From Pseudomonas prosekii (GTDB lineage: Bacteria > Pseudomonadota > Gammaproteobacteria > Pseudomonadales > Pseudomonadaceae), in contig NZ_LT629762.1 of NCBI RefSeq assembly GCF_900105155.1, positions 4,845,501 through 4,909,500 of the forward strand: DNA of 64,000 bases, given 5' to 3'. The notes under the pieces were generated by a model that was given only the letters and a program-made list of their open reading frames with translations, searched no databases and was not told the origin of the DNA. Below are positions 10,084 to 19,435 of this stretch, one piece after another (within the stretch, counting starts at the first letter, position 1; every line of letters begins with the position of its first letter). Position numbers and translations under genes: made by a program.

Positions 10084-11130
10084 TCAAGAATCACGCTTCT
10101 GCTCACTCTCATAACGGTCCATCGTATCGCTGGCAATCTCGCGGCCCAGCGCGATCAACTCCGGCGCTTTGTAAAACTCGAAAAACCGGCACACACGCTT
10201 CGGCACGTTGATCAGCACGTCCGGCGGATACCCGGCGATCTTGTACTGCGCCAACGAGGTCTGCATCACCTCGAAACTCTGGTTGATCAAATCCAGCAAT
10301 GACGCCGGCCCGACGTTGTCGATGATGAACGAGCCGGTCGCGGATTTCGGTGCGCCATCGGCTTGCGGAGCCGCTGCCGGTTGTTGCGCTTGCGGTTCGG
10401 CCGACTCGATCCACGGGTTGATATCCGCCGCTTCCGCCTTCAGCGCTTCCTGTTCCAGCAACAGCAACTGTTCAGCCTGTTTGCGGCGAAACGGCATCTT
10501 CGAACCGAGCGAACTGATCAGGTTATTGAAACGCGACTTGAACGCCGGCGGACGCGGAATCACCGGCAATTGGTAATGCCGCTGGTTGGTCGAGTTGAGA
10601 TTGACCGCGATGATCAAATCGCAATGGCTCGACACCACCGGCACGATCGGCAACGGATTCAACAGACCGCCATCAACCAGCATCCGATTACCCTGCATCA
10701 CCGGCGTGAACAAACTGGGGATCGCCGCCGAGGCGCGCATCGCTTGATGCAGGCAACCTTCCTGAAACCAGATTTCCTGCTGATTGGTCAGGTCCGTGGC
10801 CACCGCCGTGTAGGGAATACGCAAATCTTCAATGTTGATTTCGCCGACGATCTTGCGGATCTGGCCGAAGACTTTTTCGCCACGAATCGCCCCCAGACGG
10901 AAGCTGACATCGACCAGCCGCAGCACGTCGAGGTAGTCGAGGCTTTCGATCCAGTCGCGATAATCCTTGAGTTTGCCGGCGGCATAAATCCCGCCGACCA
11001 CCGCGCCCATCGAGCACCCGGCAATGCACGCGATGTCGTAACCACGCCGTTCGATCTCCTCAATGACACCGATATGGGCATAGCCCCGGGCTCCACCTGA
11101 GCCCAGCACCAGTGCGACACGCTTTTTCAT
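10084..11130 (-). CDS. Patatin-like phospholipase family protein (RssA-like)
   Basis: A 348-residue serine hydrolase of the patatin fold, predicted to act on acyl lipids. The oxyanion loop is LGSGGARG (9-16), the nucleophile elbow GCSMG holds Ser40, and the catalytic Asp lies in VDGGLLNP. The C-terminal third (from about 240) is a Gln/Ala-rich linker followed by a conserved tail. No signal peptide is seen, so it is probably cytoplasmic or peripheral. The ATG is the natural start before KKRVALVLGSGG. The physiological substrate is unknown. Confidence 0.88.
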   Translation of the reverse strand: MKKRVALVLGSGGARGYAHIGVIEEIERRGYDIACIAGCSMGAVVGGIYAAGKLKDYRDWIESLDYLDVLRLVDVSFRLGAIRGEKVFGQIRKIVGEINIEDLRIPYTAVATDLTNQQEIWFQEGCLHQAMRASAAIPSLFTPVMQGNRMLVDGGLLNPLPIVPVVSSHCDLIIAVNLNSTNQRHYQLPVIPRPPAFKSRFNNLISSLGSKMPFRRKQAEQLLLLEQEALKAEAADINPWIESAEPQAQQPAAAPQADGAPKSATGSFIIDNVGPASLLDLINQSFEVMQTSLAQYKIAGYPPDVLINVPKRVCRFFEFYKAPELIALGREIASDTMDRYESEQKRDS

Positions 11131-11367
11131 GAATCGCCCTCGTCTGACAAGGTCCAACAATGCACCCATCAGGGGCAACGCTTCAATCGCCAAGGTCGTT
11201 GCCCGGGGTGACGGCGTCGTTTTTTCGACACTGCATGGCGCCACATGCGTATGCTCGCGAACGCGGTCGTTTGCGGGGCAGGTCAAGGCTTGGCAAAGCA
11301 GAGGCACTTTTTGCGCGCGCCACCGTCTTACCTGCACGACTGTTTTCCTATTCTTGAGGTGTGAGTG

Positions 11368-11646
11368 ATGAAAGCCTGGATCTGTGTGCCGTTGATTGCC
11401 CTGGCGCTTGCCGGTTGTGCTGGTAAAACTGCGTACCGCGAAAGCTGCGGCAGCCAGATCGATGCCGCCTGGCATGAGCTCGACCTGGCCAAGGCTGAAG
11501 GTTTCGCCGGCACCGTCAGTTACTCCAAGGCTTTGTCGCTGTTGACCGGCGCCAAGACCCAGCAACAATTTGAAGCCTACGAAGGCTGCACCAGCAAAGC
11601 CGAGAAGGCACGCTTCTACATTCGCGAATCCCGCGCCGGTCGTTAA
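11368..11646 (+). CDS. Small predicted lipoprotein
   Basis: A 92-residue protein with a lipoprotein signal ending in LAGC (Cys17), so a lipid-anchored envelope protein is predicted. The mature part is charged and helical (DAAWHELDLAKAEGF, AKTQQQFEAYEGC) and contains three further cysteines or fewer. It lies 54 bases before the CHAD gene on the same strand, which may make a two-gene unit. The function is not known to me; similar small lipoproteins are conserved in pseudomonads. Confidence 0.75.
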   Translation: MKAWICVPLIALALAGCAGKTAYRESCGSQIDAAWHELDLAKAEGFAGTVSYSKALSLLTGAKTQQQFEAYEGCTSKAEKARFYIRESRAGR

Positions 11647-11700
11647 CGGGCACGGTGCGTTCAACGGGCGGTTAAGCACATTCGATTCAGGGAGAAAGTG

Positions 11701-12468
11701 ATGTCGGCTTTGGTCAATCGATTGGTGGCTCAGGTGCTGAGCCTGGATATTCGTTTGCTGGCGTGCCAGGCGCGTTTGACTGCCCGCACCGATCCCGAAG
11801 CGCTGCACGACTTGCGCACCACCGTGCGGCGGCTGCGCAGTCTGTTGCGACCGTTGCGCGGGTTGCCCGGCGTCGAGCAACTGGAAGCCGCCGCCTCGGG
11901 CGTCGGCGACCTGACCACGCCGCTGCGTGATCGCGAGGTGCTGGCGGCGTATCTGTTGGCGCACCAGCAACCCGAAGCGGCGCAACGGCGCATGGCGCAG
12001 ATGGACGCGGCGTATCCTGCCGTCGCCAGCAGCGCTGAAGTGACGCAATTGCTGATGATCCTCGACGCGTTTCCGCGATTCCTGCGCGCCGCGCAGCGTC
12101 AGGGTTTGCTCAAAGGCCTGCGTCAGCGCATCGAAAAGCGCCTGGCCAAGCAATGGAAAAAACTCGACGAAGCGCTGCACGACCCGGCCCACGATCGCCA
12201 TCGTCTGCGCTTGCTGATCAAGCGTGTGCGTTATGGCATCGAGGCTTATCCCGAGCTCGACCGTCTGCCGAAAGCGGCGATGCCGCGCCTGAAATCGGCG
12301 CAAGCCGCGCTGGGTGACTGGCACGATTGCTGGCAATGGCTGCTGTTGGCCGAGAAGGAAAGTGATTTGCAAAGCTGCGTCGCCGAATGGAAAACCACCA
12401 TGGCCAAAGCCGAACAGCGTGCCGACCGCGTGCTGGATAAACTCAGCGACGCCTGCTTCAAATCCTGA
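11701..12468 (+). CDS. CHAD domain-containing protein
   Basis: A 255-residue protein made almost entirely of a CHAD domain, an all-helical fold with conserved basic residues that binds polyphosphate in characterised examples. Repeating elements are visible: ALHDLRTTVRRLRSLLRPL near 32-50 and LRLLIKRVRYGIEAY in the second half. The many Arg/Lys residues fit polyanion binding. It has no CYTH triphosphatase domain. The start ATG follows GGGAGAAAGTG. It may be co-transcribed with the small lipoprotein gene upstream. Confidence 0.85.
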   Translation: MSALVNRLVAQVLSLDIRLLACQARLTARTDPEALHDLRTTVRRLRSLLRPLRGLPGVEQLEAAASGVGDLTTPLRDREVLAAYLLAHQQPEAAQRRMAQMDAAYPAVASSAEVTQLLMILDAFPRFLRAAQRQGLLKGLRQRIEKRLAKQWKKLDEALHDPAHDRHRLRLLIKRVRYGIEAYPELDRLPKAAMPRLKSAQAALGDWHDCWQWLLLAEKESDLQSCVAEWKTTMAKAEQRADRVLDKLSDACFKS

Positions 12469-12534
12469 AAACCCTTGAAGCCGAGACACAACTACTCAAT
12501 AACGTCGACCCAACAACAACAACCACCACAAAAC

Positions 12535-12627
12535 CTGTGGGAGCTGAGCTTGCTCGCGATGGCGTCGTGTCAGTCAGTAATTTTGCTGCTGACACGACGC
12601 CATCGCGAGCAAGCTCAGCTCCCACAG
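12535..12627. repeat. REP doublet forming a perfect 39-bp inverted repeat
   Basis: Arms 12535-12573 and 12589-12627 are exact reverse complements of 39 bases, separated by a 15-base loop. The arms include the REP core GAGCTTGCTCGCGATGG plus flanking GCGTCGTGTCAG. It lies just after the CHAD gene, in the 304-base gap before the thioesterase; nothing else was recognised in that gap. Confidence 0.95.
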
Positions 12628-12772
12628 TCAGTTTTCCTGCAGCCAGGTTTCTGCACCTCTGATAAACCTCGCACGGCTCATCTGTCCGTCAATTTGGCCG
12701 GAATAAGCGCTGTATCGCCCGCGCAGGCTGGTTAACATCCCTTCATCCTTTTCCCGCACTCCCGAGGTTCCC

Positions 12773-13570
12773 ATGCGCTTTTCCGATCTGCTCGACGCTG
12801 TCCGCAGCCAGCCGCAGGCGCTGTCGATTCCTGCCGAATGGGGTCAGGGCCGGGCCAGTTTCGGTGGCCTGATCGCCGCGTTGCAGTACGAAGCCATGCG
12901 CGCGAAAGTCCCGGCCGAGCGCCCGGTGCGCTCGCTGGCGATCACCTTTGTCGGCCCGGTCGAGCCGGACGTGCCGGTCAGTTTTGAAGTCGATGTGTTG
13001 CGCGAAGGCAAAGCGGTCAGCCAGGTCTTGGGCCGGGCGATGCAGAAGGGCCAAGTGGTGACGCTGATGCAAGGCAGTTTCGGCGCCTCGCGCGAATCCG
13101 AAGTGGCAGTCACAGCGCAACCGGCGCCCGCAATGAAGCACTGGGACGAATGTCAGGAACTGCCCTATATCAAAGGCGTAACCCCGGAATTCATGCGGCA
13201 TCTGGCGATGCGCTGGAGTGTCGGCGGGCGTCCGTTTACCGGCAATCCATCACGCGAGATGGGCGGTTGGGTGCAGTTGCGTGGGGAAGTACGTGAAGAG
13301 GCGCTGAGCGAGGCGTACATTCTGGCGCTGGTCGACGCCTGGCCGCCGGCGTTATTGCCGCACCTGCGCAAACCGGCGGCGGGCAGCACGCTGACCTGGA
13401 CCATCGAATTCGTCCAGCCGCTGCTGGCGCTGAATACGCTGGACTGGTGCAAATACCTCGCGGAAATCGAACACGCCGCTGACGGCTACGGCCACGTCGC
13501 GGCGAAACTGTGGAGCGCGGACGGTCGGTTGATCGCCATGAGCCGGCAGACCGTGACCATTTTCGCCTGA
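12773..13570 (+). CDS. Acyl-CoA thioesterase-like double hotdog protein
   Basis: A 265-residue protein with two hotdog halves: the N-terminal half contains WGQGRASFGG and RSLAITFVGPV, the C-terminal half contains GGWVQLR, LVDAWPPALL and WTIEFVQPL. It resembles TesB-like thioesterases that hydrolyse acyl-CoA esters; the acyl group is unknown. CGAGG precedes the ATG. It converges with the membrane protein gene, one base separating the two stops. Confidence 0.8.
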   Translation: MRFSDLLDAVRSQPQALSIPAEWGQGRASFGGLIAALQYEAMRAKVPAERPVRSLAITFVGPVEPDVPVSFEVDVLREGKAVSQVLGRAMQKGQVVTLMQGSFGASRESEVAVTAQPAPAMKHWDECQELPYIKGVTPEFMRHLAMRWSVGGRPFTGNPSREMGGWVQLRGEVREEALSEAYILALVDAWPPALLPHLRKPAAGSTLTWTIEFVQPLLALNTLDWCKYLAEIEHAADGYGHVAAKLWSADGRLIAMSRQTVTIFA

Positions 13571-13571
13571 C

Positions 13572-13934
13572 TCAGCGCCGGTGGCGTTTGCGCCATGCGC
13601 GCCACCAGCCGCCGCTGAGGAAAAATCTCGGGAACGTCAGGAATTGCTCGACCAGCAAACGCGACATCGCGTCTTTGTGATCCGCGAACGGCTCGGAGGC
13701 CTGCGCCTCCAGGCTGTGGCCGTGGCGCTGCAAACCCAGCGCCGCAATCACGCCGATGACGCCAATCACGATATTCAACAGGCTCAGGCTGAACACCCCG
13801 GTGACGATCAGCAGAAAGCCAATGATGAACAGCGGCACGGCAATCAGGTGCAAGGCCAGATTGGTCGGGTGCTGATGGTTGTGCGGGTAGGACTTCCATT
13901 GCCAGGCCGGAAGGTTGGGATGACGTTTGCCCAT
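13572..13934 (-). CDS. Mpo1-like (DUF962-type) small membrane protein
   Basis: A 120-residue protein with two hydrophobic helices (about 26-70). The segment HQHPTNLALHLIAVPLFIIG has the Asn/His spacing of the Mpo1/YGL010W family, whose yeast member is an iron-dependent dioxygenase of hydroxy fatty acids. The C-terminus is basic (WRAWRKRHRR). Start chosen at MGKRHPN, preceded by AAGGA; an upstream ATG would add ten residues. The biochemical assignment is inferred from sequence pattern only. Confidence 0.6.
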   Translation of the reverse strand: MGKRHPNLPAWQWKSYPHNHQHPTNLALHLIAVPLFIIGFLLIVTGVFSLSLLNIVIGVIGVIAALGLQRHGHSLEAQASEPFADHKDAMSRLLVEQFLTFPRFFLSGGWWRAWRKRHRR

Positions 13935-14061
13935 GATGAAATTCCTTAATACACGTTGAGACACATGTTTGAAGGATAGGCGGGGCAGGGGTGGGAGACG
14001 AATCGAGGTTGGCTATCACAGCGATAGGGTCGATGGCTCAAAACGATGTTGGCTGAGCGGG

Positions 14062-14141
14062 CGCCATCGCGAGCAAGCTCGCTCCCACAGGGGATTTGCG
14101 ACGTTCACATATCCTGTGTGGGGGCGAGCTTGCTCGCGATG
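14062..14141. repeat. Inverted REP doublet
   Basis: Facing copies of the GCGAGCAAGCTCGCTCCCAC repeat lie between the Mpo1-like gene and the chemoreceptor gene. Confidence 0.88.
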
Positions 14142-14149
14142 AGGCTTTC

Positions 14150-14190
14150 AGAGCTTCAGGGCCTTAGAGCTTCAGGACCTTAGAGCTTCA
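14150..14190. repeat. 16-base tandem repeat spanning the chemoreceptor stop codon
   Basis: Two full units of AGAGCTTCAGGRCCTT (14150-14165 and 14166-14181) and a third partial AGAGCTTCA (14182-14190) are in tandem. The innermost copy encodes the last residues of the chemoreceptor, and the others lie just beyond its stop, so the 3' end of the gene has been duplicated. Confidence 0.9.
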
Positions 14191-15664
14191 ACTGCCCAAT
14201 CGCCTTGCTCAATTCCCCGGCCAACGTCGCCAACTCGTTACTGGTATTCGCCGAATCCACGGTCTGCTGCACGGTGTTTTCGGTGACGTCGCGAATGCTC
14301 ACCACCGAACGATTCATTTCCTCGGCGACATGGCTTTGCTGTTCGGCCGCCACGGCGATCTGCGTGTTGCTCTCGCGCATCTGCGCCACGGCGCTGGTGA
14401 TTTGCGCCAGCGCCGCGCCGGCCTCCTGCGCCTGCTGCACGCAATCGTCAGCCTTGAACGAGCTTTCCTGCATGAAATCCACGGCGTCGCGGGTGCCTGC
14501 CTGCAACGCGGACACCATCAGCGTGATCTCGTCGGTGGAGGTCTGCACGCGTTTGGCGAGGTTGCGCACTTCATCGGCAACTACCGCAAACCCGCGACCC
14601 ATTTCCCCGGCGCGCGCCGCTTCGATGGCGGCATTCAGCGCCAGCAGGTTGGTCTGCTCGGCGATGCTGTGAATCACCCCGACCACGCCGTTGATCTTCT
14701 GACTGTCCTCGGCCAGACGTTGAATCATCTCGGCGGTCTGCTGCACGCCGCTGGACAACCCGGCAATCGATTTCTGAACGCGACTGACCACTTCCTGCCC
14801 GCTGCCGGCCAGGGTATCGGCGCTTTGCGACAGGTCGCGGGTGGCGCCGGCGTGCTGGGCGATGTGGTACACCGTGGCCGTCATTTCGTTGATTGCGGTC
14901 GCGGCTTGATCGGTTTCGCTTTGCTGGCCGAGCATGCCGTGGCGCACTTCATTCATGCTCGACGCCAGCCGCGCCGCGCCGACATCCAGCTGCCGCGCGG
15001 TGTTGGCGACGGTGTTGACCACGCGCTGATAACCGGCCTGCATCGCATTGAACGCATTGGCCATCTGCCCGACTTCATCCTTGCCGACCAGCGGCACACG
15101 GGCCGCCAGGTCGCCGGTTTTCTCGACGTGCAGCATCACGTCTTTCAAGGTGTTGAGCTGGCAGAGCAGGAAGCGAATGAGCAATTGCGAGGCGCCCAGC
15201 ATCGCCAGCATCAGGATCGCCACCGCCATCGCGTAATTGACGAAGCGCTCGCCGAACACCTGGCTGAGGCTCGGGCCGTAAGCGATGACTGCGACTTGCT
15301 GGCCGTCGGCGCGGCTGAGCACTTCGGCGCCCAGCAATGGGTTGTCGCCGAACAATGGCATTGGATTGATGGCGGCCCAGCCGTTGGCGGTGTCGGTCAG
15401 TTCCAGCAGCGGCTGCCCGTTGAGACGCGGCGCCTGGCCGCGACTGAAGATCAGCACGTTATCAATCTTGGGCAGCGGCTGCCCGGCGGGCCAGGCACCA
15501 AGCAGTCGCGCCTGCGCTTGCGCGGACACTTGAGAGGCGTGGCTGCGCGCCTGTTGTTCGAGCTGAACGGCGTACAACACCAACAACAGCGTGGTCACGA
15601 AGGCGACCGCATTGACCGCCCAGAATTTATATTTCAGCGAGATGTTGCTAAGCCAGGCACCCAT
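14180..15664 (-). CDS. Methyl-accepting chemotaxis protein
   Basis: A 494-residue chemoreceptor. It has an N-terminal helix (about 13-32), a small periplasmic sensor region, a second helix near 150-172, a HAMP domain, and a C-terminal signalling domain with the conserved hairpin tip ([19 protein letters not shown], then [15 protein letters not shown]). It would sense an unknown ligand and control CheA. Start taken at [15 protein letters not shown]. No ribosome site precedes it; instead CCTCCT lies directly before the ATG. An ATG at 15712 would add 16 unconserved-looking residues. Confidence 0.9.
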   Translation of the reverse strand: MGAWLSNISLKYKFWAVNAVAFVTTLLLVLYAVQLEQQARSHASQVSAQAQARLLGAWPAGQPLPKIDNVLIFSRGQAPRLNGQPLLELTDTANGWAAINPMPLFGDNPLLGAEVLSRADGQQVAVIAYGPSLSQVFGERFVNYAMAVAILMLAMLGASQLLIRFLLCQLNTLKDVMLHVEKTGDLAARVPLVGKDEVGQMANAFNAMQAGYQRVVNTVANTARQLDVGAARLASSMNEVRHGMLGQQSETDQAATAINEMTATVYHIAQHAGATRDLSQSADTLAGSGQEVVSRVQKSIAGLSSGVQQTAEMIQRLAEDSQKINGVVGVIHSIAEQTNLLALNAAIEAARAGEMGRGFAVVADEVRNLAKRVQTSTDEITLMVSALQAGTRDAVDFMQESSFKADDCVQQAQEAGAALAQITSAVAQMRESNTQIAVAAEQQSHVAEEMNRSVVSIRDVTENTVQQTVDSANTSNELATLAGELSKAIGQLKL

Positions 15665-15765
15665 AGGAGGTTTTCTCTGATAGCGGAAACAGCATTGGCA
15701 AGGTGCCAGCATTGTGCCGCTATGCAGGGAATCGAATTTTGATGCAGGTCAACGACTGCCGCATT

Positions 15766-15864
15766 CCCCTGTAGGAGTGAGCCTGCTCGCGAAAGCGGAT
15801 GCTCAGTCACATCAATGTTTGATGTGCGGACGCTATCGCGAGCAGGCTCACTCCTACATGGGGA
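15766..15864. repeat. Inverted REP doublet
   Basis: Facing copies of GTAGGAGTGAGCCTGCTCGCG and its inverse lie between the tatD stop and the start of the chemoreceptor gene, both on the minus strand. Confidence 0.88.
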
Positions 15865-15871
15865 TTTGGGG

Positions 15872-16681
15872 TTACTGGGGAATTGCGGGGAGCCGGAAGA
15901 ACGCTCGTGCGCACGCCGTGGTATGCGCCGCCAGATCTTCCTCGCTCTCTTCACGATGCAATGCCACTTCGCGCAGCACTTCAGTCAGATACGCCGGCTC
16001 GTTACGCCCATTCTTCGGTTTCGGCCGCAGGCTGCGCGGCAGCAGATACGGCGCATCGCTTTCCAGCATTAAGCGCCCACGCTTGATCTCCTTCACCAGC
16101 GGATGCAGATGCGTACCGCGGCGCTCGTCGCAAATCCAGCCGGTTATGCCGATGTGCAAGTCGAGGTCGAGGTAGCTGAACAGCGCTTTTTTCTCGCCCG
16201 TGAAGCAATGCACCACGGCGGCCGGCAATTGGTCGCGGTAATCACGGAGGATTTCCAGCAAGCGCTGGCTCGCATCGCGCTCATGCAGGAACACCGGCAA
16301 TTGCAGGTCGACGGCCATCGCCAGATGCGCTTCGAGGACTTTTTCCTGCTGCGGACGCGGCGAGAAGTCGCGATTGAAATCCAGTCCGCATTCGCCCACC
16401 GCGACCACATGCGCTTCCTTGAGCAAACCGCGCAGGCGCTGCTCGCTGTCGGCGTTCCAGTCACTGGCGCTGTGCGGGTGAATGCCCGCGGTGGCGAACA
16501 GCTGTTGGCCGCTCTCGTCCAGTCGACGGCACAGCTCCAGTGCCTGTTCGCTGCCGTTGACGCTGGTGCCGGTGAGCACCAATTGGCAGACCCCCGCAGC
16601 GTAGGCGCGATCGAGTACAGCCTGGTGTTTGTCGTCGAAACTGGGGTTGGTCAGGTTGACGCCGATATCGATGAGTTGCAT
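15872..16681 (-). CDS. tatD: TatD family metal-dependent hydrolase
   Basis: A 269-residue TIM-barrel hydrolase of the TatD type, magnesium-dependent deoxyribonucleases linked to DNA repair. Metal-ligand motifs are visible: [38 protein letters not shown] and [10 protein letters not shown]. The start ATG is directly before [14 protein letters not shown], which matches family members. It stands alone; the tatABC genes are not nearby. Confidence 0.92.
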   Translation of the reverse strand: MQLIDIGVNLTNPSFDDKHQAVLDRAYAAGVCQLVLTGTSVNGSEQALELCRRLDESGQQLFATAGIHPHSASDWNADSEQRLRGLLKEAHVVAVGECGLDFNRDFSPRPQQEKVLEAHLAMAVDLQLPVFLHERDASQRLLEILRDYRDQLPAAVVHCFTGEKKALFSYLDLDLHIGITGWICDERRGTHLHPLVKEIKRGRLMLESDAPYLLPRSLRPKPKNGRNEPAYLTEVLREVALHREESEEDLAAHTTACARAFFRLPAIPQ

Positions 16682-16915
16682 GGTGCTACCTCGGACCAAA
16701 GGCCGGAAAGCATATCAGAGCTGTAGATTTATAAGAAAAACCAAGAACTACAAGAAGTTGAGGCTGACTCTTGATGCCGCAAGACAGGTTGTGATGGTGA
16801 AAATGCCATCATTGCGCCGATCTTCGGTACGTGGCCAGCGCTGCAGGCGCTCTGTTTCTGTCGTTAGATCTCATGAAACCTCATGAAATCAACCAGTATT
16901 CTTTCCGGAGAGTGG

Positions 16916-18337
16916 ATGATACGTCCCTCGGTTTTGCTACTGCTGTGTTGTTCGTTGCTGCTGCCGATGCCGGCGCTCGCGCGTTTGGCTGGCCCGCTGC
17001 AAGCCGTGCCGGCGAGCAAGGTCCGCGACCTCGCGGAAATCCGCAGCAGTCGCGTGCTCAAAGTCCTGGTCAATCAGAGCCGCAACAGCTCCGGCGAAGT
17101 CCAGGGCCAGGCCATCGGCGTCGAATATCATCGGCTGCGCGCTTTCGAGCAATACCTCAATGGCCACGCGCGCGATGGCCAGGAAATCACCCTCAAAATC
17201 ATCCCCAAAGCCAAGGATCAACTGCTCGGCGCGTTGCAGCGCGGCGAGGGCGATCTGGTCGCGCCCGGCGAATTGCTCGACGCGCAAGCGGGCCATGCGG
17301 TCAGTTCCAGTGCGCCGATTGCCAGTAACGTGCCGCTGATTCTGGTCGGTATCAAAGGCGAGCGCCGTTATACGCGTCTGGAGCAACTGTCCGGCAAAAC
17401 CCTGGCATTGCCGACTGGCAGCGCCGCTGGCGATGCGGTCAGTCAGATCAATCAGAAACTCGCGCTGCACAAACTGGCGCCGGTGAAAGTCGAGTGGGTC
17501 GACCCGAGCCTGGCAGTCGAGGACGTGCTGGAAATGGTTCAGGGCGGGATTTTTCACCTGACCATCGTCGAGCAGCCGATTGCCGAGCGCTGGGGCAAGA
17601 TCCTGCCGAAACTGCGCCTCGACCGGCAGGTGCAGATCAGCGAGCCGGGCGAGGAATACTGGTTCGTGCGCCGCGATGCATCGATGCTGCGCGCGAGCAT
17701 CGACCGCTTCCTGGTCACCTATAAAAAGCCCTCGGATCAGGACGTGGCATTCTTGCGGATCTATCGGCGGCTCTATCAAGTCCACTATCCATTGGCCAAG
17801 GCTGACCGCCAGCGCCTGGAAAAACTTCGCCCGGTGCTGCAGAAACACGCCGATGCGCAAGGCATGGACTGGCTCAACCTCGCGGCGCTGGCGTTCAAGG
17901 AATCGGCGCTGAAACCCGAGGCGCGCAGTGGCAGCGGCCCGACCGGTTTGATGCAGATCACCCCGTCGGCGGCGCAGCGGGTCGGCGTGAACAATATTCA
18001 GAACCTCGACGCCAATGTGCAGGCCGGGGCCAAGTACCTGGCGATGATCCGGCGCAAATTCTTTTCCAGCCCCAAACTCAACGAGCGCGAGCGCATGGCG
18101 TTCGTGCTCGCGGCTTACAACATGGGGCCGGAGCGCGTGCAGGGCATGCGCGCCGAGGCCCGGCGGCGCGGCTTGAACCCCAATCAATGGTTCTTTCAGG
18201 TCGAACGCATTGCCATGGAGCAGGTGGGAATGGGCGCCGTCAGCTATGTTAATAGCGTGAACAAGTATTACTTTGCGTTCGATCGGGAGCGGGAATCGTT
18301 GGAGCCTCAAGGGCAAAAAGTCGCTTCACGGAAATGA
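16916..18337 (+). CDS. MltF-like lytic transglycosylase with substrate-binding domain
   Basis: A 473-residue envelope protein. It has an N-terminal signal (IRPSVLLLLCCSLLLPMPALA), a periplasmic solute-binding (SBP_bac_3) domain (about 45-280) and a C-terminal SLT domain with catalytic Glu329 in FKESAL, GLMQITPSAA and VLAAYNMGP. It is expected to cleave peptidoglycan glycan strands to 1,6-anhydro products. GGAGAG lies about five bases before the chosen ATG; an earlier ATG at 16883 lacks a good ribosome site. The organisation matches MltF, but it was not matched to a named paralogue. Confidence 0.88.
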   Translation: MIRPSVLLLLCCSLLLPMPALARLAGPLQAVPASKVRDLAEIRSSRVLKVLVNQSRNSSGEVQGQAIGVEYHRLRAFEQYLNGHARDGQEITLKIIPKAKDQLLGALQRGEGDLVAPGELLDAQAGHAVSSSAPIASNVPLILVGIKGERRYTRLEQLSGKTLALPTGSAAGDAVSQINQKLALHKLAPVKVEWVDPSLAVEDVLEMVQGGIFHLTIVEQPIAERWGKILPKLRLDRQVQISEPGEEYWFVRRDASMLRASIDRFLVTYKKPSDQDVAFLRIYRRLYQVHYPLAKADRQRLEKLRPVLQKHADAQGMDWLNLAALAFKESALKPEARSGSGPTGLMQITPSAAQRVGVNNIQNLDANVQAGAKYLAMIRRKFFSSPKLNERERMAFVLAAYNMGPERVQGMRAEARRRGLNPNQWFFQVERIAMEQVGMGAVSYVNSVNKYYFAFDRERESLEPQGQKVASRK

Positions 18338-18440
18338 TCGACTAAACTGATTGTTATGGCGGAATGTTTGCGCTTTTAACATTCGATTTGCCGATTAATA
18401 TGGCGGCCAACCAACACACACTCACAATGGATGACACAGC

Positions 18441-18875
18441 ATGAGCACTCTGATCAACAAGGTTCTGTTTACCCGCGCTGGCTACGGCCTGACTGTTCTG
18501 CGGATCTTCGTCGGCATCATCTTCGCTGCCCACGGTTCGCAGAAACTCCTCGGCTGGTTCGGTGGCTACGGCCTCGCCGGCACCGCGCAGTACATGGAAA
18601 GCCTTGGCCTGGCGCCGGGCCACCTGATGGCGATCCTCGCCGGTGGCACCGAGTTCTTCGCTGGCCTGGCGTTGATCATCGGTTTGCTGGTACGTCCTGC
18701 GGCACTCGGCCTTACCTTCCTGTCGCTGGTGGCGATCTTCACCGTGCACATCAGCAACGGCCTGTTCATGGCCAACAACGGTTACGAGTTCGCCCTGGCT
18801 CTGCTCGGTGGCAGCATTGCGGTGCTGATCGAAGGCGCCGGCAAGCTTTCGGCAGACCGCGCAATCGCCGGCTGA
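18441..18875 (+). CDS. DoxX family membrane protein
   Basis: A 144-residue protein with four hydrophobic helices. The family signature is LRIFVGIIFAAHGSQKLLGWFGG near residue 20 and GGTEFFAGLALIIGLLVRP near residue 70. DoxX proteins are integral membrane proteins linked in some bacteria to thiol-redox balance; the role here is unknown. A strong terminator follows within 20 bases, so it is the last gene of its unit. Confidence 0.88.
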   Translation: MSTLINKVLFTRAGYGLTVLRIFVGIIFAAHGSQKLLGWFGGYGLAGTAQYMESLGLAPGHLMAILAGGTEFFAGLALIIGLLVRPAALGLTFLSLVAIFTVHISNGLFMANNGYEFALALLGGSIAVLIEGAGKLSADRAIAG

Positions 18876-18891
18876 CCGCTCTGGCTCAACG

Positions 18892-18920
18892 AAAAGGCCC
18901 GCATTGTGCGGGCCTTTTTT
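18892..18920 (+). terminator. Rho-independent terminator after the DoxX gene
   Basis: An eight-base perfect stem GGCCCGCA / TGCGGGCC with a three-base loop, preceded by AAAA and followed by a T-run. It lies 17 bases after the stop. Confidence 0.9.
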
Positions 18921-19123
18921 GTTTGGCGTCATTCTTGACACTGCTCGGTCAGTTTCTCTACGATGCCGCTCATGCGCCGATTTAAACAGCTACTTGCGGG
19001 GCGCCAGGTGACTCATTCAGTTGCCGATAGAAGCTTGCGTCACGGCTTCGAAATACCGCTAAAGCGCTGGTTCGGTGTTGCCTCTCACCTGCCATGCAGA
19101 CTTTTGAGGCAGAGACACGACCC

Positions 19124-19432
19124 ATGAATGCACTAAGCCCCGTTGTACGCCCCGCGCCGATCACGGCACATCTCACCCAGCGCAATCCAAAAATCCTGCT
19201 TGGCGGCAAACATCAGCCGACGCTTCTGCGTTATCTCGACGGCTGGCCACGGCGCAGCGGCGGGCCTGCCGCGTTTCTGATCCAGTTTGTTGAAGACGGT
19301 GAATCGCTGGCGCGCTTTGCCAGCGACAGTTTCGATTTGGCGGTGATTCATTCGCCGAGCCTCGACGACGCGCCGGAAATGATCAAGCAACTGACCCGCG
19401 TTGCCCGCCAGGGGCTGATTACTCGGCGCTGA
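19124..19432 (+). CDS. Hypothetical protein with a methyltransferase-like C-terminal pattern
   Basis: A 102-residue protein not recognised with certainty. Its second half (SFDLAVIHSPSLDDAPEMI, then QLTRVARQGLI) resembles motifs IV-V of class I SAM-dependent methyltransferases, where Asp is followed by a helix and R-V-x-x-x-G. The glycine-rich SAM-binding motif I is absent, so it is probably not a complete enzyme. Start taken at MNALSPVV; an ATG at 19094 is possible. It ends three bases before the stop of the convergent response regulator. Confidence 0.55.
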   Translation: MNALSPVVRPAPITAHLTQRNPKILLGGKHQPTLLRYLDGWPRRSGGPAAFLIQFVEDGESLARFASDSFDLAVIHSPSLDDAPEMIKQLTRVARQGLITRR

Positions 19433-19435
19433 CGA

